64,000 nucleotides of DNA, taken from contig LDOQ01000320.1 of assembly GCA_001887945.1 (NCBI GenBank), positions 62,001 to 126,000 of the forward strand. The letters run 5' to 3'. Origin of the DNA: Spraguea lophii (Eukaryota; Microsporidia; Spragueidae). The notes beneath the pieces were generated by a model. It did not search any database. It saw only the letters and a list, made by a program, of their open reading frames with translations, and had not been told where the DNA came from. The position numbers and the translations under genes are program-made. Shown here one piece after another: positions 11,054 through 20,941 of the stretch; the stretch's first letter is position 1, and every line of letters begins with the position of its first letter.

Positions 11054-13708
11054 TTATATTTTAAATACTCTTACCATATTATCACCTCCTCCTGTTGCTA
11101 TTATTCTTTCTTTTTCATTTACTTCTATTACATTTATTTTACTATGTATTTTATATTTACTTATAAATTTTATATCCAATATATTATCTATGTTATATAA
11201 ATGTATATAACCATATACATCACCTATTAATAATATATTATATATAACAGATATAGCAGTAACTTCGTATTCTATCTTTATTTCTTTTAATAATTTTATA
11301 TCTATTATATTATTACTACCAATATTATTGTTATTATTACTATCAATATCATTATTGTCAATATGTCTATCATTATTATTATTATTATCAATATTATTGT
11401 TATTATAGGAATATATCAATACTCTTTTATCTCTACTGCATGTAATTAAATATCTATCATTTATATAACAATCATTTATTAATCTTTTATGATCTGATAT
11501 ACGTTCTATAAATTTTAAATAATATTTATTCTTCTTTATAATTCTATTTATTATATTATCATTGTTATTACTGTTACTGTTAACATTTTTATTATTGTTA
11601 TCACTCCTATGGTTATTACTGTTACTATCAAGATTATTATTATTACCATCATTATTGTTATCTTCTTCTATGCTGTATAAGCTAGCTGTTCTATCTCTTG
11701 AAACTGCTATCACATATTTATTATTTTCTGTTATTCTTATTTTTGTTACTGTTAAATCATGTACTGCTATATATTGTACTAATTCATAATCCTCATTATT
11801 ATTATTATACCATAAAAATATTCCACTATATTTTTTTATTGATGATTTATTGGTTGATAATATAAAATTATTTCCTGTGGCTATACATTCAGTTTCAAAA
11901 TAATGACCGTATAATTTTTTATATTCAGAAAATAGAAGATAATCTGATAGGCTTTTTTCATTGATGAAATTTTTTGTATTTATGGATAAGGATAATATTT
12001 CATTGGTGAGAGACAGTTCTGAAGTCGTTGCGGCAGTAAATTCATGGTTATCAATTTTATCTTGTATAATCTCATAACATTTATTATCGTCAATTTTTTC
12101 ATCTTGTATAATTTTATAACATATATTATCAATCTTCGTATCTTGTATAATTTTATAACATATTTCTGCTGGCTCCATTATTCTAAGAATACTTTCTTCA
12201 CTTCCTATAATTATTTTATTACTATTTTTTATTATCTTACAATCATTTATAGGATAACCATGACACATAGGTCTTAATACCTCCATATTATTTTTTATAT
12301 CAAATATTCTAACAGTAAAATCTAATGATCCTGATATAAGCATATTTTTCATATCGTTACCATTATTCTGTATATCATTGTTATTTTGTATATCCTTTAT
12401 ATCATTATCACTATTATAATTATCATCATTATCGTAATTATCTTGCTGTTTGTAAAAATCTAAAGATGTTATTTCTGCTGTATGTCCAGAATAAAAATAT
12501 CCCAAACAATTCTCCCCACCATCTTTATATTTTATATTATAACAATAAAAACCCCCAGTATGCGATTGTCCCAACAATTTTACATCATCACCATCCTCCA
12601 TTACGAACGCATTATAAAACGCTCTATTTTTTTCTTGTAATCCACCATATCTTTCTTTTATCTCCCATCCATTATCTCTATATTTCCAATATATTATTGT
12701 ATTATCAGAAGAACTACTAATAATATCATTTTTATACATATTAATACTATTAATCCAATCACTATGTGATATCAAAGTAGATACTAAAGTATAATCATAC
12801 AATGAATGTATTTTTATAGATCTATCTTGAGATGCTGTAATTATATATATATTTTTCATATAAGATACATCTCTATCGTTGTAAGATATATCTTTATCAT
12901 TGTTCATATTCTCTCTTCTATCTTCATTTATCTTTAATATTTTTATATCTTTTACAACATCAGTATGTGCATGAATAGTTTTTATTATTTTATTATTATT
13001 TATTATATGTATTCTTCCTTCTATATCACCTACTATTATCATAATATTATTATTTACTATTATAGAATCTATAGCATATATGTATTTCATTTCAATAATA
13101 TTTGTATCATTAATAGTAGATTTGTTATCTGTATTACGTATACTGTTTATATTATTTTCATTGTCTGTATCCTCTGTATTCTTTATATCATTTATACCAC
13201 CCATATTGTTTGTATTATATTTTATAATCTTTATATATTTAGTTGTAGAATATATAATATATATACATTCATTATTATATATTAATATATCAACACTTAA
13301 AATAGGTGTAGATTCATTATTAGTATATATATTATTTCCATTCTCTAAAACATTTATATTATTTTTACTATCTGCATATATTATATAATTTTCTTTTATT
13401 TTTATTTTTGTAATAATATTATCATTAAAAAATAATTTATATTTATAATTATTCATAAATATAGTAGATATATTGTTATTGTTGTTATTAGTTATATTAA
13501 TATCAATGTGTTTGTTATCTATATTAATACTATCATTATTATCATTTATGTTATTATTATCTTTATCCATATTACCATCATTATTATTGTTATTGCAATC
13601 TATAACTATTATATTGGATGCTGATGCTATAGCTATTTTGTTATTATAATAAGATGTTGTATTAGGTTTATTTGGTATTCCTGCAGATATAAATATTGGT
13701 TTTAACAT
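11054..13708 (-). CDS. ELP2: Elongator complex subunit 2 (WD40)
   Basis: An 884-aa double beta-propeller protein. WD-type blades include HAHTDVVKDIKI, TASQDRSIKIH, SHSDWINSINM, SGSLDFTVRIFDI, VSRDRTASLYSI, TCSRDKRVLIYS and GGGDNMVRVF. The decisive block is LYGHYFETECIATG, then IFLWY, then HDLTVTKIRIT, then VSRDRT. This follows the ELP2 pattern LYGHG-E ... W ... H-LTVTQ ... VSRDRTWSL. ELP2 scaffolds Elongator (ELP1-3), which modifies wobble uridines of tRNAs. Blades are separated by Asn/Asp-rich insertions, which explains the length. Three tandem copies of a CYKIIQD-K-ID unit occur near residues 510-550. The start is set by a CCC eight bases before the ATG. Confidence 0.9.
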   Translation of the reverse strand: MLKPIFISAGIPNKPNTTSYYNNKIAIASASNIIVIDCNNNNNDGNMDKDNNNINDNNDSINIDNKHIDINITNNNNNNISTIFMNNYKYKLFFNDNIITKIKIKENYIIYADSKNNINVLENGNNIYTNNESTPILSVDILIYNNECIYIIYSTTKYIKIIKYNTNNMGGINDIKNTEDTDNENNINSIRNTDNKSTINDTNIIEMKYIYAIDSIIVNNNIMIIVGDIEGRIHIINNNKIIKTIHAHTDVVKDIKILKINEDRRENMNNDKDISYNDRDVSYMKNIYIITASQDRSIKIHSLYDYTLVSTLISHSDWINSINMYKNDIISSSSDNTIIYWKYRDNGWEIKERYGGLQEKNRAFYNAFVMEDGDDVKLLGQSHTGGFYCYNIKYKDGGENCLGYFYSGHTAEITSLDFYKQQDNYDNDDNYNSDNDIKDIQNNNDIQNNGNDMKNMLISGSLDFTVRIFDIKNNMEVLRPMCHGYPINDCKIIKNSNKIIIGSEESILRIMEPAEICYKIIQDTKIDNICYKIIQDEKIDDNKCYEIIQDKIDNHEFTAATTSELSLTNEILSLSINTKNFINEKSLSDYLLFSEYKKLYGHYFETECIATGNNFILSTNKSSIKKYSGIFLWYNNNNEDYELVQYIAVHDLTVTKIRITENNKYVIAVSRDRTASLYSIEEDNNNDGNNNNLDSNSNNHRSDNNNKNVNSNSNNNDNIINRIIKKNKYYLKFIERISDHKRLINDCYINDRYLITCSRDKRVLIYSYNNNNIDNNNNNDRHIDNNDIDSNNNNNIGSNNIIDIKLLKEIKIEYEVTAISVIYNILLIGDVYGYIHLYNIDNILDIKFISKYKIHSKINVIEVNEKERIIATGGGDNMVRVFKI
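12045..12170 (-). repeat. Intragenic tandem repeat in ELP2 (3 units)
   Basis: Three consecutive units of about 42-45 bp encode C-Y-[KE]-I-I-Q-D followed by K-I-D. They stay in frame and sit in a loop between propeller blades, so they probably arose by slippage or unequal exchange under coding constraint. Confidence 0.8.
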
Positions 13709-13716
13709 ATTTTTAT

Positions 13717-13719
13717 GGG
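13717..13719 (-). promoter_or_regulatory. CCC start-site signal of ELP2
   Basis: CCC lies eight bases before the ATG on the gene strand (CCCATAAAAATATG). Confidence 0.6.
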
Positions 13720-13796
13720 TTGTGAAAAGTAGAAATTTTTAAAAAAATATATATTTATTATTTCAAAATAAATAATATAAAAATTTGGCATTGGTA

Positions 13797-14757
13797 ACTT
13801 TGGGTACCCCGAAAAAACAATATTAAAAAAAGAATACATGACTATGAATAGACGTCAATTGAACTCAGTAATTTACTCACCGTGCAAAACTGTTGAATAC
13901 CTACAGAACCTTGGAGTATTAAAAAAATCATTTAATTATAAAAAATGCAAAAAAAGAATGAATCTAGTGACCGTCAAGAAGAATGACAGATATATTTGGA
14001 AGTGTATGATAAATAAATGCAAAAAGCAAACCATTTCAAAAAGAAAAGGTTCTATTTTTTATAAAGTTAAAATAAAATTATCAAAAATTTTAGAAGTAAT
14101 ATAAGAATGGGTACAGAAAAAAGACTTAAAAGAAATAAACATAAATTATAAAGGAGTCAATACAATAATGGATTGTTTCAATTCAAAAATTATGAAGATT
14201 AATAACAACAAAATTGGGGAATATAATAAATGGGTTGAGGTAGACGAGAGCGCGGTATCTAAAAGAAAATATAATGTTGGTGATTAGTTAAGACGATATA
14301 GGTTGCTGGAAAAAATATAAAGAGGTTCGGATAAGATGTTTTTTAGAGTTATCAAATCAAGAAATTCGGATTTCTTAAGAATTACAATTAAAAAACATAT
14401 CAAACCTAAATCAATCGTTGTCACTGATTGTTGGAAAGGATACAAAAATCTTGAATCACTCGACTTACAGCATTTTAAAATTAATCATTCTAAAAATTTT
14501 GTAGACCCTACAAATAAACAAATACATACACAAACAATAGAATCTGTATGGAGATATTTAAAAGAATACATTAAAATTCGCAAGCCAAAAAGCAAAAAAT
14601 CTCTGATAAGGATTATCGATCAATATTTTTTTTTAAAAAAAAATAATTTTAGCTTTGAACAAGTCTTGCACGGTATAGCCATAAAACAACATTAAATTAA
14701 TTTATTTGGTACATTTATTTTCTTTTTTTAATATTGTTTTTTCGGGGTACCCAAAGT
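13797..14757 (+). mobile_element. Merlin/IS1016-type DNA transposon
   Basis: A 961-bp element bounded by perfect 38-bp terminal inverted repeats (13797-13834 and 14720-14757). Both ends read ACTTTGGGTACCCCGAAAAA inward. The interior is one transposase frame broken by stops. A clear 8-9 bp target duplication is not visible: CATTGGTA and CACTAATC share only four positions. The perfect termini suggest recent activity, probably driven in trans. Confidence 0.9.
13838..14695 (+). pseudogene. Merlin (ISXO2-like) transposase with three in-frame stops
   Basis: One reading frame spans the element but holds TAA at 14102, TAG at 14285 and TAA at 14318. It keeps the family landmarks. An N-terminal zinc-ribbon-like region (CKKRM ... 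WKCMINKC, about residues 45-70) is followed by a basic KRKGSIF block. The first catalytic Asp is in VEVDES (about codon 133), the second in VTDCWKGY (about 212), and the Glu in TIESVWRYLK (about 245). There is no frameshift, only substitutions to stops, so the decay is limited. The ATG lies four bases inside the left inverted repeat. The protein would cut and paste the element. As it stands, full-length product cannot be made. Confidence 0.88.
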
Positions 14758-15139
14758 CACTAATCCCAAAAATTTTATTAAGAGGAAATAAATAATATTT
14801 TAAGGTTCTATTTCGTATATCAATAATTTTTATTAAGAATAAAAATATTTGTTTATAAAAAAAATTTATATATCTGTTATTACAAATTATTACGTTATGT
14901 TCATTATATATCATAATTTAGAGTATTGTTATATATATTATTTTAATTCAATTTTGATAAAATATCTATTGATATATTTAAGATTTGAGATTACTATATT
15001 TTATCAAGATTGATTATTTAATAGTAAAACTAATTGATAATGTTTTAAGTTATTTATTTATCGTAATATTTTTATATTTAATTCTTATAAGTTATAATAT
15101 ATCATAATTTAAAAGCATGGGATTCTTGACGCACAAATA
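14758..15139. other. Gene-free AT-rich segment
   Basis: Flank of the Merlin element. Short frames on the reverse strand at 14702-14914 overlap the inverted repeat and look like chance. Nothing else seen. Confidence 0.4.
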
Positions 15140-15240
15140 AATTATATTGACTGGTTTTGTTCTTTATCTCTGTCAATCTTGTATTTACCTTATGCTCCAA
15201 GATGTTAGAATTTTAGATGTTAGTGTATTCATTGAAAGAT
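15140..15240 (+). repeat. Dispersed repeat, copy 3 (partial)
   Basis: It contains TTGACTGGTTTTGTTC and then ACCTTATGCTCCAAGATGTT with AGAATTTT. This corresponds to ACTGGTTTCGC and ACCTTATGCTCCAGAGTGTT with AGGATTTT in the copy at 30730-31020. Confidence 0.65.
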
Positions 15241-15930
15241 TAATTTAAACACATTATAATTCTATGTATTATATATGTTGTTATATTGGATAATCTGTTC
15301 TTATTAAAAATATATTTATTTTTTATATTTTTGAATGCGTGGAAAGTTGTTTGAAAAGGTAAATAAATAAATATATTTTTAGTTTTACCTTACTTATTTA
15401 AATACATATTCAATTGTTATATTCTATAATAATATGTATTATTTTAAATAATTTTCATTTTGATTGTCAATCAATAATTAAAGTTTATTAACCTTATTAT
15501 AAATAATGTTATATATCTTTAATTTCAATTTTTTATAAATAAATTCTTATTTATTTCTTTAATGATGTACTCTATCTTACTTATTTTTATAGAAATATAA
15601 ATTATATTTTAATCTTTTCATAATTAAATATTTATACAGTAACTATAGATTATGAAAAATATAATATTCATATTAATAAAAGTTAATAATATTCTTAAAT
15701 ATATCTTATTTTCAGTTATTAAATATTATTCTCTTATATAATCAATTATAACATCTATTTATTCTTATATTATAATTTTTATTCATTCTTATATTATAAC
15801 TTCTATTTATTCTTATATTATAACTTTTATAATAATATTTGAAAGAAATACATTATGTGATATTGTAATTATTCTATTTATGAAATGTAAAACATTGTTT
15901 TATATTTTTTATATTATGAAATTATGGTAA
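15241..15930. other. AT-rich spacer with short tandem repeat
   Basis: A 24-bp unit beginning TCTTATATTATAA is repeated three times at about 15763-15834, with slight variation. Otherwise AT-rich without frames. It leads into the SM-protein gene. Confidence 0.5.
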
Positions 15931-17229
15931 ATGATTATGAAATTATATGATATTATAATTAATAATAATGAAAAGATTATATATGTATTGATATATGGAT
16001 ATTTACAAAAACAATTGAAATTTAAAAATAATAATTCGTCTAATGGAATTGGTAAGATAAAGGAAATATCTGAAGAAATGGATAATGAACAAATAAAATC
16101 TAACGATAAAAATACAATAGAAGATACTTATAAAATACGTATGGAAATTTTAAAGAATTTAAAATTGGTGGTTAGTAAAGATATTTTTAAATTTTTTTGT
16201 TGTTTATTTCCTTATTCAAAAATATCGTCTGATCCTAATGATGATAACGATTTGGTTATAATTTATACTGGTGTTAATTGTATTAAGGAATTTAGACATA
16301 TTAATGTGGATTTTACTTTGAATATTAGCAATTGTATAATTAATTTAAGAAAAAAGAATAAAGAGAATATTTTAGATAAAAATGAATTTAAGAATATAGA
16401 ATATAATGGTATTTTATCTCAATTATTTACAAATAATATTATACAATTATATTTTATACCGATAGATAATATTCTTAGTATGGAAAGATCTTTATTCACT
16501 ACATTATTCATAGAAGATAATTATCAGCTTTTAAATTTTGAATTGTTTAAATTTTTTAAAAAATTTATTATATCGGAAATATATTGTAAAGGAAAAATTG
16601 CAACTGATTTGGGAGAACAGTTGAACAAATATAATAAATCGAAACCTAAATTTTCAAAAAATAGCAAAGAAATACGTAGATTGGTGATATTTGATCGAAC
16701 GGAAGATATTATTACACCATTATCATTTAATCTCGAACCGATGGAAAATCTTCTTGATTTGTGTAAAACAGAAGAAGATTTTATTGATAAAATAAATATA
16801 AAAAGTGAATTAGAAATACTTAGTGAGTATATTTTATTTAATATAAATAATAATCATTCAAAATTTAGTACAGGGCATTATGAAAATTTAAAACGTGAAT
16901 TGATTTATACGTATGGTCCTAAACTTTTAAAATTTTTTAATAATGTAAGTAAAATAAGAAAGAGAAGACCTATATTTCTTCCGGATTTGTGTAAGGCGGT
17001 AAGAAGACAGGATATTGATAATTATAAATTCGATAGAATATTTTATCAGAATAAAAATATGATGCAAAGTAAAAGTGAAAATAAAAATATGGAAAAAAGA
17101 GAAATGGAAGATGTCGTATTGTTTATAGGCGGTGTGTGTAAAAAAGAAATTTCTAAATTAAAAAAATTTCAGATTTTAACAACAGAAATCATTGATAAAA
17201 AAAGCTTCATAGAACAATTAATGCAATAA
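15931..17229 (+). CDS. Sec1/Munc18 (SM) family protein, VPS33-like
   Basis: A 432-aa protein of the SM family, which clamps SNAREs during vesicle fusion. The domain 2 core LVIFDRTEDIITPLSF (about residues 250-265) matches the family 'DR--DL-TPL' motif. The stretch LYFIPIDNILSMER (about 173-186) fits the VPS33 'P-D-D-LSLE' region. The C-terminal VVLFIGGVCKKEISKL ... TTEIIDKKSFIEQLM matches 'GG-T-AEI-AL ... TT--I-G--W---LM'. The protein is about 200 aa shorter than animal or yeast VPS33, in line with microsporidian reduction. If it is VPS33, it would act in HOPS/CORVET tethering. Sly1, Vps45 or Sec1 remain possible. The start is Met1 or Met3, with no CCC signal. The stop lies 35 bp from the convergent gene. 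Confidence 0.82.
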   Translation: MIMKLYDIIINNNEKIIYVLIYGYLQKQLKFKNNNSSNGIGKIKEISEEMDNEQIKSNDKNTIEDTYKIRMEILKNLKLVVSKDIFKFFCCLFPYSKISSDPNDDNDLVIIYTGVNCIKEFRHINVDFTLNISNCIINLRKKNKENILDKNEFKNIEYNGILSQLFTNNIIQLYFIPIDNILSMERSLFTTLFIEDNYQLLNFELFKFFKKFIISEIYCKGKIATDLGEQLNKYNKSKPKFSKNSKEIRRLVIFDRTEDIITPLSFNLEPMENLLDLCKTEEDFIDKINIKSELEILSEYILFNINNNHSKFSTGHYENLKRELIYTYGPKLLKFFNNVSKIRKRRPIFLPDLCKAVRRQDIDNYKFDRIFYQNKNMMQSKSENKNMEKREMEDVVLFIGGVCKKEISKLKKFQILTTEIIDKKSFIEQLMQ

Positions 17230-17264
17230 ACATAAATTATTTTTTATCGTATTTTCATCTTTAA

Positions 17265-18509
17265 TTATTTATCTTCTTGATCGTTTATTTTCTTTAATAA
17301 CTCACTTACCACACCTTTCATATTTTCCAATCTAATTTCCATTGTTTTATTTTCATTCTTCAATTCATCTATACTTTTAGTCATCTCCTGTTTTTCTATT
17401 TCATATTCTTCACCCATTTGTTTTAATATTCTTTTTCCGTCTCTAACATCTTCTTTGACATCAGAAGATTCTTTATTTTTTAACTTTTCTGTTTCTAGTT
17501 TATTAACAACTATATCAACTTTATTTTTTAATATTTTTATTTGTTCTTCCAAGTGAATTATTGTTTTGTCAGCACAATCAATGGTGGTATTTAAATTATC
17601 CATTTTTTCATTTAAAGAATTATTGTTTTCAGTTAATTCTTCTATTTTTATTTCATTTTGTTGATTTTCTATTTTTAAGTTTTTAATTTCTTTTTTGTAA
17701 TTTTCAAGGTCTTCTGAAAATTGTTCTTCAACTTTTTCTACTTCTATTTTCTTTTCTTCCATTATTACTTCATTTTTTTGTTGTTTTTTAATTTTAACAA
17801 TATCATCGATTGTAGAAACTATATTCCCATTCTTTAAAAATGAACCTAAGAATTCTTTTGCAGATGGATTATTACATATAATATCTTGCATTGTATTTTG
17901 TATTTTTGAAATTTCTTCTTCATCAATTTCTTCTTCGCTAATAGACTCTTGATCCATAGAACATTCCATTTCTTCCTCATCTTCATCTTCGTTTGTTGTT
18001 TTATCACCCAATTCATCAATAATAGCAGCTACTCTTTCTTTATGATCTGCTCTAATTTTTTCTAATATTGATGGATCTAAAGAATATTTATTTTCTATTG
18101 TTTCTTTTTTATCTAGAATATCGTTTTCTTTCATTGAATGTATTTTTTCTGTTTCTTTCTCTTCCTTCTCAATCTCAATATTTTTTTCTGTTAAATTATT
18201 ATTCATTTGTATTTTTGTTGTCGATTCTTTCTTAGATAAATTAATTTCTTCGACTTCTTCCTGTACCAAAGTATCATCAACATTATTTTCAATCTTTTCT
18301 ATATCAACCACCTGTTCCTTTAAAAATATTTCTTTATTATTGTTTATTTCTGAAATATTTTCTTTTGTCTCTTCTATATCTACATTTGTTACCTTTGTCT
18401 TTTCTTCTACATATGTTGAGAACTCTATGTTTGTATCTTCTTCATCCTTTTTATGAGATTTAGATGCTGATAATGCTGATAATCTACGTTTTCTAGGTGT
18501 GTATGGCAT
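17265..18509 (-). CDS. Unknown acidic coiled-coil protein
   Basis: This 414-aa protein is not recognised. It opens with a basic patch (TPRKRRLSALSAS, residues 4-16) that could be a nuclear localisation signal. A long Glu/Lys/Asp-rich disordered region with an acidic run (EDEDEEEMECSMDQE, about 173-187) follows, then an almost continuous coiled-coil from about 240 to 410. A compact segment, NTMQDIICNNPSAKEFLGSFLK (about 204-225), interrupts the low-complexity sequence and may be a short interaction motif. The layout fits a chromosome-, spindle- or pore-associated scaffold, but that is inference. CCC lies four bases before the ATG, which is typical of the conserved gene set. Confidence 0.85.
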   Translation of the reverse strand: MPYTPRKRRLSALSASKSHKKDEEDTNIEFSTYVEEKTKVTNVDIEETKENISEINNNKEIFLKEQVVDIEKIENNVDDTLVQEEVEEINLSKKESTTKIQMNNNLTEKNIEIEKEEKETEKIHSMKENDILDKKETIENKYSLDPSILEKIRADHKERVAAIIDELGDKTTNEDEDEEEMECSMDQESISEEEIDEEEISKIQNTMQDIICNNPSAKEFLGSFLKNGNIVSTIDDIVKIKKQQKNEVIMEEKKIEVEKVEEQFSEDLENYKKEIKNLKIENQQNEIKIEELTENNNSLNEKMDNLNTTIDCADKTIIHLEEQIKILKNKVDIVVNKLETEKLKNKESSDVKEDVRDGKRILKQMGEEYEIEKQEMTKSIDELKNENKTMEIRLENMKGVVSELLKKINDQEDK

Positions 18510-19572
18510 ATTTAGGGTTAATGCAAAACAAAGTATATAAACAAATATTTATGCAATAAATTAAATTTTTAGAATTTTAATGACTTTTATTATAATGAAT
18601 AAATTTAATCTTTATTTAGATTAAGAATAAAATCCCATAGGTATTTTGTAGTAAATTCTCTTTGATAAAAAAATTATTGCGATTATTTATCTATAAATTT
18701 CTCTTTTCAATACTCTTTAAAGAATAAACAATTTAAGAAATAAAAAGATCACTTTTACTCCGGCATAATATTTATTTGATATAATAAATTGTTTAGATAT
18801 ACAAATTTCCTTTCTAAATTTTGATAATCATTGTATATGAAGAGATAATGTTGATAGAGTTTTAAATTCTGACGAAATGTTTATCTATTTACTTTAATAA
18901 ATGTATTTACATTGCTCATATATTGAATTCATCACAAAAAATCTTTATGAGAAGATTAAATGTGATTCTTTTCAAAGAATTTGGACTTACTTTTAATTAT
19001 TAACTGCTTCTTGTAATTAAAAAAATATTGAAAAGTTTATTATTGTAAAATATGGTTTATTTAATGTGTACTCTAAAAAATATAATGAACCAATTATATG
19101 AGTACCAGTGATAAATTATAAAATTGGAAGTGTAACGATTAACCATGTAATTTATGATTAGGTTTATGATTGGTTATTAAAGTCAATTAATTTAAGTCGT
19201 TCATAAAATAATCATAATATGTTTAAAAAATAATAAATTGTGGTTGTGGGTATTTAGAGAGGAATTATGGATGTAATGGTTCATATTTAAAGATATTTTA
19301 ATAGGAAATACTATAATATTTCATAATTCTAGATCTACCTTTGATTTATCTATGTGAAAAAAATCTGATATTTTTTCGCTTATCTGTTCACCGCAATTTA
19401 ATTTACTTAAAAATACGCCTAATATTTTAAAAGGGTATATTTTATATATAACAAATAAAATATCGTTAAATATTATATAATTATTAAATTATACTTTAAA
19501 GTTTTATACACATTTACCTTTTAAGAAATATAAAAATATATTATTGAAATAATAAATAATTTTTTATATTCT
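18510..19572. other. Gene-free region at the edge of the secreted-gene island
   Basis: About 1.06 kb without a credible frame. It is AT-rich but with moderate G content near 19120-19300. I found no clear match to the dispersed repeat or to transposase fragments. Confidence 0.4.
18515..18517 (-). promoter_or_regulatory. CCC start-site signal of coiled-coil gene
   Basis: Gene-strand sequence is CCCTAAATATG, pointing to the start at 18509. Confidence 0.65.
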
Positions 19573-20727
19573 ATGAGATTATATCTTTTTCCTTCAAAAA
19601 TTCTATGTGCGTATAAAGTATATGAAGAATACGAGGAAAATAATATTGAAAATATTAAAGAAATATGGGATGATAATACACACATAATAACATATATATC
19701 ATGCGAAAACGGAGAATTTTGGTTAAACGATACAGAATTCATACGAAAAGGCGTTGCATTGAGTATTGATTATAAAGAATTTTTTAAAAATTCTAAATAT
19801 ATCGATAAAGAAAGTTTAGTAAAAAGTTTTAATGATATGATTTATTGGAAAAATTGCATTTTAAGTTCTGATAATATTTTAGAACTTGGGGAAGCTTTAA
19901 TTAATTATAATGTGTTTAGAATTGAGTATTTAGAATATATTATAAACGAATTGGAAAGGTTAAAATATGCCAAAGAAAATGAATTTAATAAGAATCGAGC
20001 TAACGGAATCTATGAAAATGGGAAAAGTTATTATTTTTATAAGACAGATAAATTTGGTAAATTGAAGCATATTTCTGGTTGTGAATATGAAGAAAAAAAT
20101 CTTGTTATTGTTAAATACAATTTTTTTAGATCAAAAATAATGAGTTCAAAACTTGCTGGAGAATATCCAAAGATTAAATTATTATCTATTCAAAATATAC
20201 CACATGTTGCATATCAATTTAATAATTATGTAGACTCAAACTACGAAGAATATAAAAAAGAAACAACTAATTGCTTGGAGATTATAAAAAACAGTGATTT
20301 AACAACACCTGCTGAATGGTTTTACGTTAATTTTGAACATTCTTTTAAAATAATTGAACGTACATTGAAAAATCTTAAACACGGAAAACCTTTTAAGAAA
20401 GAAATATATGAAAAATTCAATTGGGATAAATTACTGAACGACACAGGTGGTAATTTTTCAGTTACCGATATAAAACTTTATATTTATCTGTGTAAATATT
20501 TAAATCTTATTTCCATGGATGAAAGATTATATTGTTTGAAAAAAACTTGGTATGATTTATATATGATGGCAGTAAAAAAGGCGGATTTTTTTTCTGAGTA
20601 TTTTGCTGTAGGTAAAGATGCTTCTTATGAAAGTGTTCTAGAATTCTGTAACGATTTTAGTTTAAAAAATTTTAATAGTGAGAAATATCAGATTTTTTTA
20701 AAAAGTACATATATTATGAGAAATTAA
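19573..20727 (+). CDS. Secreted IW/GxDxS-family protein (paralogue A)
   Basis: A 384-aa unknown that begins with a short hydrophobic leader (LYLFPSKILCA, cleavage predicted near residue 13). It is clearly homologous to the gene at 21976. Shared blocks include YEEYE, the IW motif KEIWDDNT with FWLNDTEF (about residues 35-55), DNILELGEALINYNVFRIEY (about 104-123), KLAGEYPKI (about 195) and FFSEYFAVGKDASYESVLEF (about 340-359). The mature protein is soluble and mostly helical by composition. A secreted, possibly host-directed role is inferred from the leader, family expansion and lack of homologues I know. There is no CCC before the ATG. Its GC content is higher than that of the core genes. Confidence 0.85.
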   Translation: MRLYLFPSKILCAYKVYEEYEENNIENIKEIWDDNTHIITYISCENGEFWLNDTEFIRKGVALSIDYKEFFKNSKYIDKESLVKSFNDMIYWKNCILSSDNILELGEALINYNVFRIEYLEYIINELERLKYAKENEFNKNRANGIYENGKSYYFYKTDKFGKLKHISGCEYEEKNLVIVKYNFFRSKIMSSKLAGEYPKIKLLSIQNIPHVAYQFNNYVDSNYEEYKKETTNCLEIIKNSDLTTPAEWFYVNFEHSFKIIERTLKNLKHGKPFKKEIYEKFNWDKLLNDTGGNFSVTDIKLYIYLCKYLNLISMDERLYCLKKTWYDLYMMAVKKADFFSEYFAVGKDASYESVLEFCNDFSLKNFNSEKYQIFLKSTYIMRN

Positions 20728-20755
20728 AAATAAACAATATATAAAAGCTGGATTT

Positions 20756-20941
20756 ATGTTTAATCTTGTATTCTACATAAATCGATTCGAGGATGAAATT
20801 CAAAGATTAACCAATATATTAAAATATTTGTTATTATGTAAAATTCTCATTTTAGCTATTTGCATCGGGGGTGATTTCCTTTTATTATGTTTTATTGTAA
20901 ATATTCTTCAACGACACGGAGAATATCTTTTTCTGATGTAG
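20756..20941 (+). CDS. Possible small two-helix membrane protein
   Basis: A 61-aa frame starts 28 bp after the preceding stop codon on the same strand. It encodes a polar start (FYINRFEDEIQRLTNILKY) and then two hydrophobic stretches (LLLCKILILAICIGG and DFLLLCFIVNIL, about residues 25-51). Composition is less AT-rich than the flanks, which favours coding or a gene relic. There is no CCC signal and no family match. It could equally be a decayed 3' fragment of a duplicated neighbour. Confidence 0.3.
   Translation: MFNLVFYINRFEDEIQRLTNILKYLLLCKILILAICIGGDFLLLCFIVNILQRHGEYLFLM

Noticed and set aside
14702..14914. 70-codon reverse frame at the right end of the Merlin element
   Set aside because: It overlaps the inverted repeat and has AT-driven composition and no start signal.
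20850..20885. Reverse-strand CCCCCG ATG start signal
   Set aside because: The frame is only 21 codons and lies antisense to a better-looking frame.
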